A stretch of 64,000 nt of DNA, taken from contig JBCFYV010000001.1 in NCBI GenBank assembly GCA_039000515.1, forward strand, positions 16,903,928-16,967,927. The letters run 5' to 3'. The first letter of the stretch is position 1, and the number at the start of each line of letters is the position of its first letter. A program made the translations under genes and the position numbers. The notes below the pieces were generated by a model that saw only the letters and a list, made by a program, of their open reading frames with translations, did not search any database and was not told the DNA's origin. Positions 1-12,200 of the stretch are shown here, piece by piece. Source of the DNA: Timema cristinae (taxonomy: Eukaryota; Arthropoda; Insecta; Phasmatodea; Timematidae).

Positions 1-89
1 TTGACTTAATACAAAACTAAGAGTTCGAAAACATGGGATCGCTATGAGCGACGCCGGCAATTTTAGCAGATATTTCGTGCATCGCTCTG

Positions 90-445
90 AGCGCGATAGA
101 GTGACCGTTGCTATTATGGAACAGGAATAACGATAGAGTGACCGTTGTATATGGAACAGGAATACGATAGAGTGACCGTTGTATTATGGGAACAGGGAAT
201 AACGATAGAGTGACCGTTGTATTATGGAACAGGGAGTAACGATAGATTGACCGTTGTATTTATGGAACAGGGAGTAACGATAGAGTGACCGTTGTATTAT
301 TTGAACAGGGAATAACGATAGAGTGACCGTTGTATTTATGGAACAGGGATAACGATAGAGTGACCATTGTATTATTTGAACAGGGAATAACGATAGAGTG
401 ACCGTTGTATTTATGGAACAGGGAATAACCGGTAAAGTGACCATT
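90..445. repeat. Minisatellite, ~37-bp unit
   Basis: About nine copies of cgatagagtgaccgttgta followed by tttatggaacagggaataa, with small length differences. The apparent open frames are products of the repeat. Confidence 0.9.
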
Positions 446-2587
446 GGGTCTTATTAGAAGGAATCAGTGATAGGGTGGCCGTATTTCTTTGGGAAATGAG
501 AATAATGCAACATGTAGATTTTTTTTGTCATTTACTTTTCGTCATACAATGGTTTCATTACCGTCCCAGAAAATTGTGTTCAGCGTGGTTTCACAAGATG
601 TTTAACATGAAAATACATAAAACTAAAAGATAAATATACAAGTAGTTATTATTTATAATATAAATACATTTAAACTAACGACCAGGAATCACAAGTCTAA
701 AAATTAACTATTTTAACACAAACGTCACCCCTGAGCTATCATTTCCTTTGGATGGTGATTAGCTTTGGAGGGGGGGAAATGACTTTAAAGTGGTGACGTT
801 ATAGTAAATAATTATAAAACAATATAAACTATAAAATATAGCATATTAGTTAACTTAAATATTTTTTTTGTATCTCATGTTCACATACTTTCATACACAC
901 TTATCGATGAGCTTATTATATTAAAAAAGTTTAAATAATAACTTACGTACTACGTTTCTATACTATATGTCTTTACTACTGCGTCTATGATACTACAAAT
1001 ATGTTTATCAGTAATATTACATTATAATTACAACAAGGCCACCACTTAAGTTTCTTTTTGATTTCATAAAATGTATTTTACAATTGTTTAATTGGGATGT
1101 TTAAATTTAAAGAAGAAACTAAACTCGATACGTAAATAACCATTTTGTGATTTGCAACATCGTTTAAAAGTACGATAGAATCGTGAGCTTTAATTATGTG
1201 TTTATATGAATAATAATATTGATACATGCATGAATACATATTTAATAAAATGTTGCGTTTAATATGTGCTTTTCTAAATTATACAAAGCTAATATGGATG
1301 AACTAATAGGCAATTAAATGTAGATTTGTATGCACTATTCAGGTTTGTACTTAGTATGCTCAAAAAACTAGTTTATTTTTTCTAATCAAAGCTTGATATG
1401 CACATAGTAATATTACACAAATAATATAACAACATTGGTAGATATAATTATTATGGTTTTGGTAAAATTGCGTAAGAAAGTGGAATGTGCACAGAATGAA
1501 ATCTAAATTAGACATTTTTTTTTTGCATTGATGGCAGATGAACTGTTTTGATTTTTGGCATAGTTAGTAATATTAACAACGTTGGGTGTTGTTGAATGAA
1601 ACAGTTTTTAATTAAAGTATGTTTACCAATAATCAAAATAAACGGATATAATATGTGTTTTACATTCTCAATCTAGTAACACACCAGATTATTATAATAA
1701 GTAAATATTTGGCTTTTATTACACATTGATATATTTCAAGAAAATACGTAATATACCTTATTTTACCAGTAACCATTTTAAAATATATTGATAGTATTAA
1801 CATCAAAATATAGGGCTACTCATTATTTAGATTATTAATACTAATATTGTAATGGGCTGCATAATTATAGACAACACCTATGTATTTTAAATGTTTGCTT
1901 GACTTAACAAATTTGATATCAAGAATGATATGATATGATAACATATTTTTATTCTAGCCCTTAAAATATTAACTTATATTATTCATCTTATAATTATTTT
2001 GTTGTATATTCATTTTATATTAGATTAAATACTGCCATTTACACTCTTTTATGTTTAACATTTTTCTTTATGGCATGAAAGAAATAATAAGCAAATATAT
2101 ATTTCATTTGCATGTTGACCATTACTTATAAGTGAGCATTTTTGTTTGTTAAACATTCATGTTTCAATTTTGGTACACTCAAAATACTTGTCAAAATAGC
2201 AAATTTCCATTTAGATATACCTTAATGTGCATTTAAAATATATAATTTGCATACATGTTGATATATTATTATATTCTGACCATACAAATATATATAAATA
2301 GAGCTATGGCTCAATATAATTATAATTAATGAGGATTATTATTCCAAACTTTTTGCAATTAAATTGATTAAATTTTCTACACATGTTATTCTGTTAACCT
2401 ACATTAGATTTGCTTAGAAAATATCCAAGACCACCTGATTAGCTGATATTATAGTTTATCTATTTGTAGTTAGTATAAATGAAAACGATAAAGTTTATAT
2501 ATATATTAATTTTTCCTCCCGTAAATATATAGTTCTAACAGTGACAAGGACGTCACTAATATAATTTATCATTTAAATTATATATAA
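446..2587. other. AT-rich sequence with no recognisable feature
   Basis: Very AT-rich 3' flank of EAAT. I see no open frames of note and no repeat I can name. Confidence 0.5.
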
Positions 2588-2738
2588 TTTATTTCATAAA
2601 TATAGAATGGACAACTTTTTTTTTTACTTTAGTAACAATCGTTATCTAATTTAGTAAAATCATTTTAATTTCCTCAGAAATAAACCATCTCTAAACGATA
2701 GAAAGAATTTTCTTAATTAAAAAAAAAACTTTCTTTAA
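2588..2738 (-). promoter_or_regulatory. Candidate polyadenylation signals for EAAT
   Basis: On the minus strand an ATTAAA variant (2738-2733) lies about 290 nt after the stop, and a canonical AATAAA (2593-2588) about 435 nt after it. In sequence this AT-rich such hexamers occur by chance, so support is weak without transcript ends. Confidence 0.2.
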
Positions 2739-3026
2739 TACTGACACTATATAAAAACATTGAAAATAATTTTGGTTTATATTCAATAATATTTGGAAAG
2801 AAGAAAAATTAAATCCTCACTTATGACTTTCCCATGTTTGTCGAACCTATAGCCAAACCCGCGAGAAAAAAATAATACCATAAGACCGGTTGATTCCCAA
2901 AATTTGGACATCTAACGCTTTTTTTAAAAAACTTCCCCTTATGTCTGTCTTCTACGACCGTCAGTTTTTAGCGAAAGTTTTCTGCATTGTTTGGTTTTGT
3001 TTGTTTTTGAGAAGAATATCAACAGC

Positions 3027-3249
3027 TCACATCTTGGTCTCCACCACAGCCGGCGTACTGACGTAGTCTTCCTCCGGGATGATAACCTCAGCCTTGTGGC
3101 GAGGGGAGGGTGCAGGGGCCAACCCACATTCTATGAGGTCTACGTTGCGCTCGGCGTCCATCTTGTCCAGCTCGTCCTTGGACAGGTGGTATACGATACC
3201 GGCGCCGAAACCGTCGCCCAACACGTTGATAGACGTCCTGATTCGGTCA
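3027..3249 (-). CDS. EAAT: EAAT exon 9: end of TM8 and cytosolic C-terminus, stop TGA
   Basis: The exon begins [20 protein letters not shown] and continues [11 protein letters not shown]. The Asp of DRIRT and its second Arg correspond to the residues that bind the substrate amino and side-chain carboxyl groups. The Asn and Asp of NVLGD are Na+ ligands in the family. The tail is charged and ends [15 protein letters not shown]-terminal ETKM is the same last four residues as in human EAAT1, where it acts as a PDZ-type ligand, so a scaffold interaction may be conserved (inference). Acceptor is tctttag. The intron between exons 8 and 9 is about 6 kb. Confidence 0.95.
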
Positions 3250-6200
3250 CTAAAGAACAAGGAAACAAATCTCAAACGATCGTCCCCTACAGTCCAATTT
3301 TCAAAGAAGGAACTTTTTTTTAAGTACAAACTTTTGTGGTCAACATTGATAACAAATTAGTATTATTTATATGTATTGATAATATCTCTCAAAAGTGACA
3401 GCTGCAGATAACATGACTTGACGTATGATACGTGAACTTAGACCTATAACTTTTAGCCGTTCCTATGAAAATTGAGTGTTTATCCCCCTCTTTCAAGATT
3501 AACATTTTGTTGTCACTGCCCATCCCCCCTATCCACTATACATGTGTCAATCTTTCAGGATATCCTATCAAATGGTGAGGGTTGTCGGGTAGAAGTGTTT
3601 AAAATAGTCAAACTCGATGTGTTGATGGATTTATTGTAGACTAAAGTACATAATGTGATTAATAGTTAATTGGTAGAATACTAGGAAAGTTAAAGCCCAA
3701 TTCAGTCAGTATAGGAAACAGTCTTCGAATACATCTATATCGGTGAAATACTCTACCTCGTCTTGGACAATAACTACATAAGTCCTACCTCGATGGTCCT
3801 TGCCGTCGACTATCAAAAACCTCTTAACTCTCTCCAAAGACTCTCCGAAAAACAAGATGACTTTGTCCTAGTTACTTATAGCTTAAAAAATGTGTGATTC
3901 TTACTGATGTTTGGCTAAATGTAGTTTACTGGTATGTAAATAAGCACAAGCAAAGATAGCCTTCAAAACAATGTGTAAACCTATTGTGGACTGTTCTGAA
4001 TAGCTTGGCTGACTCAAGCTTTGATTAATACGAGAGGACTGTATTTCTTAACCATCATCCCTAATCCATTAATATAAATGTGCGACTGGCCAGGGAAGAT
4101 GGTAAGACGTGCTGCATGCGTGCAAACATAAAAAGGAATGACCGGAAATAATGCCAAAACGCTGATTCAGCAGAGTTATGAAAATTGCTGATTCAAATAT
4201 TTGAACTAATCACAGGTGAATATAAAAGCACTTTTCAGGCAATTGCTATCATTATTATTAGCACCGCGTCTTACTACCATTTCGGGTTGTACGCACTTAT
4301 ACTAATGTGTAATGGTAGGGTGATTATGAGATGAAATGGAGGACCTACAGTTTAACGTGGAATCCGAACCACGGTGGAGGTCTGGTATTCCACACATTCA
4401 CAAGTTGTGATTAATACAGAGGTGAGGGAAGGGTTTGGCAATCAGATAAATCTGTGCCGTGACCGAGGATTGAACCCCGGCCTCCAGCACAGAGGTCTGA
4501 CACCTTACCCCTAGACTACCAGGTCAATTGCCATCCTTGGAATTTCAATAAGTTTAATTTGAATATAAATAATGATTAAATGTCACTAGATATGTATAAG
4601 ATTGTGACGTTGTCACAGACATAATGCAAACATGGACGATCTGGCTCACCTGATCTGGTCCCCTTTGACTGGGCTGGATCTCGACTTCATGAAACACGCG
4701 CACTCAACTCCACTCAACATCACGCGGCTTACTGACCGCCCGTGGCTCGAGGCCCGATTAGAGCAAGACTCGGACAATTGAACATCAAGATGCGCTAACC
4801 CGTATGCGCCGACGGTTGTGTTCGAGTGAAACAAGACTCATCCACCGGCGCGTGATTTGAAATTATCACGAGAATAATCGAGAATTCTGTCGAAGCAACG
4901 TACACCCCTCTCCCTTCGTCCCAGTGTGATTCCCGCCGTTTGTGAACACGTGATTGACTTTGTACAGTATATAACGGCTGGACTGTGTAGTGATGTCACT
5001 CATTTCTCTGCACTCGATTAGGTGAGACACTTGTCTTAGATTTAGACGTAGGTCGTTGTTCGACGTTTTCTAAATTATGTTTGGGTTAAATTGTTCAAAA
5101 TATAAGTTTCAACTTTAAATATAAATCATGATTACTAATAGCTATATTTCTCTGAGACTGCAGGATTTGCCTGTCAGCCATTATGGTTTATGCGCTAGCT
5201 TTTTTCTTTGTACTTAACGTTGTGTCCGCCTCACGGACGGGTTGGAACTTTAGCATGGCGCCATCTTGGGGCGCTAATGGAACTTTAGCATGTCGCCACC
5301 TTGGGGCGCTAATTATTTCTGTTTAACGTGTAACTTATTTTAAAATAGTTGTTCTGCTTGCTAAAAGTTAAAGATTTGTTACGATTGTGATTCTTTTTAA
5401 ATTGTTACTCAACTCGGGGGCGCGAGTCCATGCACCCAGCACATTGGTCATTACAATAATAATAATTAGACTGAACTAATTTGATTGGGATCTATTGTAA
5501 CAGGTTAGGTTTAGGTAAATCATTTTCTCTGTCGCGCCTTACAATGGCAGTCTATTATAAAACTTCATACTTATGTCAATATAGTGTCGGCATCGCCAGG
5601 TCGTGTAGACCTATACATATTACTTGTATTTAACTTTCCTGCTAGGTTAGTCGCCTTCTGCGAGGGTCAATTTAATTATGACTACGTTGGTATTAATCAT
5701 TCTGTTTTCTCTTAACGACTTGGGGTCTTGCCCCTTTATTTATTGTTTACTTCGGCCCTTATCGGCCAGTCACTCGACTTTCTTAGAGTGCCTCGCTCTT
5801 GTATGTCTGCTAGTTGTTTGTAGAATAAAATAAACTCTCTTGTAACTTACCTACCTTTTATTTATTGTAATTTGAACCTATCAAATCATATGAAGGGGGG
5901 GGGGTTACAAGATTATTTCAGATAAGTTGGTAGTATTTGAAGGGGGCAAGAGAAAGGGGGGCAGGAAATCAAATTTGTAATCAAATTCAGATAGTGCTGC
6001 CATCTATTAGATAATCATAGCTTCTTTAAAATTCACGTGGGATTATGTTTATATGAGGTTGCTGTCATATTTAAATTAATTAAAATAAAGTATTTGCTGG
6101 CGTTTTTAAAGACTTTGCCTAATTGGAGATTTCAAAGCTTTTTGGTTAAGCAGGTTTCAACTTAACTTGACACACTTAAGCAGTCTAAGCACTATCACAC

Positions 6201-9200
6201 TTGGATACCATGAAGAGAGAGGGGTGAAAATGAGTTCACCCTGAGAGGCCTCTTCTTTATCTACGGATATCACCTACCCTCTTACTTTGACGAGTTTACA
6301 CACTCATTATACTAATCGTGCGTTGAAAACATTGACTTGCCTTTTATAATCACCTTTTTCCTTTCCTATTCTAGGTAGACATTTGCTATCACAGACTTCA
6401 GACGAGCGGTAAATGTCTCTTAGTTTGTTATTGCACGATCATATTTCTTTTATAAAAGTTCTTTGATACAATAAACATGATGTATCTTTGACGATCCATC
6501 ACATAACAAATCTACCTTTTATAACATGCTTTTTTTTTTAGGTTTTGTCAAATAAAATGATGAAGTCTGTAAGTTTAACCCAAACATGCAACAAAATAAA
6601 ACACCACGCCATGTGAGCCTGTAAGTGAGCAATACCGACCGAGCGGCCGCCACCGTTAGCGATAGTACCAACATTGGCGGATATAGGGTGTCATGTGGTC
6701 AGCACAGTGAGCTCTCCTGCTATTAATTTCAGTTTTCTAAATTGAATATGGTACTTCTTTATTCAAGTAAGGGTGACCTGGTGGTCTAGGGGTAAGGTGT
6801 CAGACTTCTGTTCTGGCGGCCGGGGTTCAATCCTCGGTCCCGGCACAGATTTATCTGATTTCCAAACCCTTCCTTCACCTCTGACAAGACATCTTGTGAA
6901 TGTGGGGAATGCCAGGTCTCCACCGTGGTTCGGATTCCACGTTAAACTGTAGGTCCTCCATTTCATCTCACAATCACCCTACCATTACACATTAGCGTAA
7001 GTGCGTATAACCCGAACGGGTAGTAAGACGCGGTGCTAATAATAATAATAATATTTATTAAAGTAACTCCTTATTTGTCATCACGAGGCTGAGTTTTATC
7101 CCGTTCCAGGACCAACTGCTTCGCAGATGAATTTTGTACAGGCCGGTGATATAACCCGGGACCTCTGGGTCTGTAGCCAGGATTTATGACCCCTAGACTA
7201 CAAAGTTTAAAATGTAATTGTCCGATATAAAGACACACACACTAAACTTAGGTTATATCATGGGTTTTCTTTTTCTCTTTTAATTATTATTATTATTATT
7301 AGCACCGCGTCTTACTACCCGCTCGAGTTATACGCACTTACGCTAATGTGTAGGATGATTGTGAGATGAAATGGAGGACCTACAGTTTAACGTGGAATCT
7401 GAACCACGGTGGAGGCCTGACATTCCACACATTCACAAGTTGTAATTAATACACGTCTTGTCAGAGGTGAAGGAAGGGTTTGGTAGTCAGATAAATCTGT
7501 GCCGGGACCGAGGATTGAACCCCGAACCCCCAGCACAGAAGTCCGACATCTTACCCCTAGATCACCAGGTCACCGTTTTTTCTTTTAATTAATAGAGCAG
7601 CTTTGGTAATTTTTTTTTGTAAAAGTCTTAAGGTCCATACTTAAATAATTTTGATATGATTGTCATCCATGTTTATTATAACTTATATTTTACAAACTTT
7701 GAATAAAATGTGATGTTATGTAATAACACACATATTTTTTTCTAATCAAAGGGGATGTCAACTCTTTTAATATACATTCTTCATCAAAAATTAATCGTTA
7801 GAAAAAAATTAATAATGCTGAATTTTGAAATGAGGGTCAATTTTTTTTTCCAGGAAAATTATAATAATTTTTAAGAGTATTTTATAAAATATATTTTATA
7901 TTTACCTTTTAGAAAATAAATATGTTGGTATAATACCACCCGTGAAGCTAATTACCAATTTTTATTTACTTTTTTTTTGCGGTAGGTATTTAAAGGGCAC
8001 TTTCTGAACCGAATGATTATATCAGCACACGATAATCTATATGAGCAAGAATGAAAGAGAGCACCAATTTTGCCGGGAAAGGTATTTTAACATTCCACAT
8101 TCCAAGGTTATTTTACCTGCCACAATCTACATGGGACCGATGGATTTACTTTTCCTCCAAAGTAGGTTGTGCTACGGATTTTTATAGCTCAATATAAATC
8201 CGTCGACCTTGGCTAGGTTTGAACCCACGAACATAGGGTCCTGAGGCAAGCACTTTACCCCAAGACCACTGAAGTTGACTGAGCAATAAATTATACTGGG
8301 GTAGTGAATTAATTGAATTAAAGTTTAACAGGCCAGACGGGGCTGTAAATGTCACATTTTAGCGGGTGGAGGATGCTTCTTCTCGAATAATCTAAAATTC
8401 ATTTGAAGAGCTACCAATATTTTTGTACAAAAGATATGTGAGGCGATTTATGTAGGGAAGTTATATCAGAACTTGTATTAAATATATATTTTCTATTTCC
8501 TACCTTAAAAGACGAAAATATATTTAGGCGGTTTGAAAACAAGGTGCTTAAGAAGATATTTCGTCTTTAAAGGAATGAAGATACTGGGGAGATGGGGAGG
8601 CTACACAATGATGAGTTACATACATTGTACTCAACACAAAACATTGTTAGAATGGTTGAATCTCGCAGATTATGGTGAACAGGACATGCAACGTGAGTGG
8701 AATAGTCTAGAACCGTGTTCAGGGTATTGGATGGTAGACCCAATGGGAAGATAGCATTGGGAAGACCTTCACGCAGATGGGAGAATAATATTAGAATGGC
8801 CCTCAAAGAGATATGGTCTAACGAGGTGGACTGGATTGAACTTTCCCGAGATAGGGTTAGAGTGTAATGAGGTGGACTGAATTGAACGTGGCCAAGATAG
8901 GGCTAGGATTTAGTGAGGTGGACTGTACAGCACCAAAAATGTTAGGGATAGAGTGTGATGAGGTGGATTGAATAGATATAGCTATATACATATATATAGC
9001 GTACTTTTGTAACTGTGGCAATGAACTTAAGAGTTCCTAATGACATAGAATAAGTAAGAAAGTTAAATTAATAGGTTTTTTTACTAATGTGTATGCTAAG
9101 ATGTGAACGAAATTTTTCGACTGATTCAAATAATATTCTAATCTCCCATCTGAACCTATTATATGGTGATTTAAAATAATATAGTAAGCTGTATTGGTTG

Positions 9201-12200
9201 TTCCATCTCGAGCGTCAGTTATCGCTCATTTAACCGAAAATGTCACCATTTCTTGGACTACCGATAAGAATCAGACTTACAGAAGCCAGTCGACGGCGAA
9301 AAGCAGCGATATATCTTCTGTGGGGAGTCCCAGTGCAGACAGTACAAGCAGCATGGTGATAAGGGCGGCGCTGGGGATCGACGCCGCTCCAATACTTGCC
9401 AGCGTCGCCGTCAAACTATCAGTGAGATAAGAAACATTAGGATTTCACATGAACAGGACTCTTATGATTCATGCAAGACTAATCGTCAGTAATTTATAGA
9501 ATCTCCAACCAAGACCAATGGAGAGTGTCTACTATAACCCAGCTGGGTTTGACGTTACATCTACTCCACCAAAATAAGACAAAGGTGCTGAACATTTGTT
9601 AAACAGCAGCGGGCCATAATAGGTGAGAAATTAGGGTTGAAATCAAACATATTATATCATATAAAGCCTTTCGACATCTATTCTACGTATTCATTGATAC
9701 AAAATACAGGCAATGAGAGATACGTAACCAATCTATGAATCACCACCTTAATCACCAAACTTCACGTGTCTAGTTTATGTTGAAGATTTGTTTTACTTCC
9801 AATCAGCTAATAAATTTGTAATACTTGGGTCAAATACCCATTATCCTCAACGTTTCAACCTGTGGCTGGGTTAGTTTAGTAAAATGCCTCTATCTTCCAC
9901 CATTCTTCCTTCTTTAACTGCTTCCATTCTCTCTTATCACTTGCAAACTTTCTGTTAGCTGTTCCCCCATCTCTTTCTTGGCCTCTCTTGTTATCTTTTT
10001 CCTGAATACAGGCTTGCCTTAATACTGGCTATGGTTGAATTGAGCCATAGAGTTGTGAACAATACAAAATATGTAAAACAGATTATTTGAATGAGAACCT
10101 GGATCAACCAAAAATAAACTTTAAAATAAACTAGACATTAGAGGTTGTGTAATCAAGGGGACGATGTATACTATACACTGAGGGAAGTGGATAGCTAATC
10201 TTTTCTGTCAATTTGGATCCATGGACTTGTTCCCATTGCCTCTGTTTCTTCTAACATACACCAGCGCATACTCACAAAGTAACGCTTACCCCTCCAAACT
10301 TACCTGACAGTGATAAACTCACCTGTGACCAGAGGGATGCCGATCATCTGTGCTATTAAGATGGCAGCTTACTCCTCAGAACTCATTTGACAGTGATTAC
10401 CTCACCTGTAGCCAGAGGTATGCCGATCACCTGTGCTATTAAGATGGAGTACTCTCAGAACATTTGACATGATTACTCCCTTATCAGAGGTATGCGATCA
10501 CTGGCTATTAGATGCAGCTACTCTCAGAACTCATTGACAGTGATTACCTCACCTGTAGCCAAAGGTATGCCGATCACCTGTGCTATTAAGATGGCAGCTT
10601 ACTCCTCAGAACTCATTTGACAGTGATTACCTCACCTGTAGCCAGAGGTATGCCGATCACCTGTGCTATTAAGATGGCAGCTTACCCTCAGAACTCATTT
10701 GACAGTGATTACCTCACCTGTAGCCAGAGGTATGCGATCACTGGCTATTAAGTGGCAGCTTACTCCTCAGAACTCATTTGACAGTGATTACTCACCTTAC
10801 CAGAAGTAACGATCACCTGTGCTATAGATGCAGCCTACCCCTTAGAACTCACCTGACAGTGATGACCTCACCGATTCCCAGAGGGATGCCATTCATCTGG
10901 GCTATAAGGGTGGCAGCCTACCCCTCAGAATCACCTGACAGTGATGACCTCACCGATTCCCAGAGGGATGCCATTCATCTGGGCTATAATATGGCAGCTA
11001 CCGCCTCGTAGAGCGCCGTGCCTCCATGTTGACCGTGGCGCCAACAGCTACGACGAACCGCGTCACTCTCTTGTCAATCATGTTTTCTCCTCCAGACACT
11101 GGAACGTCACAGGTAGCGTCGCTGCACTGCAGTCAGTAAAAGAAACACCTCAGACCTTGGACCACAGCAATACTTCCTTAGACTATTAATGGTTTCAATT
11201 CACTTGTATTTATGCTAGGTGATTGGCCCTTTTCATCCGGTCGTGGAAATGCAGAGCCATGCGAACATATAACTTTTATTGTTTTGCATTTCCTTTCGGA
11301 AATGGTATGTTCTATAATAGAAACATGTTGATTAAGTTATACTTTTTATATACACACTTCCTCTATAATTTAACAGTGATCAATATCAATAAAATTGAAA
11401 ATTTTCAATAGAAAACTGCCGGTTTCAAATAAAAAATTAGAAAATGTAACAATTAATAAACATCGGTACATTATCTTAGAAGGGATGTTGAAAATATTAA
11501 CATAACAATTTCACTCGTTCTCAACAAAATGATATTTCCAAACGTATGATTACTCCGCGAGACCTGTCAGGTAGCTAGCCCCCTCTACGGTTTCCGTGAT
11601 CCATTTGTTCTTATTGGCGTGGAAGGATACTTTGGTCGGTTGTGAAGCCACGCCACGCTTTTCAACCTCCCAACCACCATCCCACAAAATAGGTTTTAGA
11701 CTTGCACTCGACAAGGCCAAGGGCCTTAATATGATGGATTGGTTTTCGTTAGTAAGTCTTTAAAACAAGCAACGTTGTTTTTCTACCTTTCAGGGAAAAC
11801 GAAGTGTGCATATAGGTAGTTGCCATATCTTTTAAAAGGGTTGCGACAATGTCTATTATAATGGGTAGTTGCCAGGTCTTATTGATGGATAGGAAATTTA
11901 AATGGTTTCTATAAAACCTCTTTAGTTTCCATGTATGCCTGACTAATAGGAGCTTTGAGTGGTTGCTATGCATGCCCATTAGTTGCCATGTCTGTCTGAC
12001 AGACAGGATCTTTGAGTGGTTGCTATTCATGTACATTAGTTGCCATGTCTCTTGCAATGAGTAGTCATCATGTCAGTTTGATATATGCGAGTTTTGAGTA
12101 GTTGCTATGCATGTCCGTTAGCTGCCATGCATGTCTGACAAATGGTAACAATGGGTATTTTTTATGGATCTCCGACAGATAGCAGCTCTGGCTACCATGT

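Noticed and set aside
184..444. 86-codon frame at the left end
   Set aside because: It is a product of the 37-bp minisatellite.
2991..3360. Plus-strand frames of 93 and 110 codons
   Set aside because: They are antisense shadows of EAAT exon 9.
9194..9430. Plus-strand 78-codon frame
   Set aside because: It is the antisense shadow of EAAT exon 8, whose minus-strand frame is a clear family match.
10778..11189. Plus-strand frames across the array
   Set aside because: They are antisense to exon 7 and its duplicated edge.
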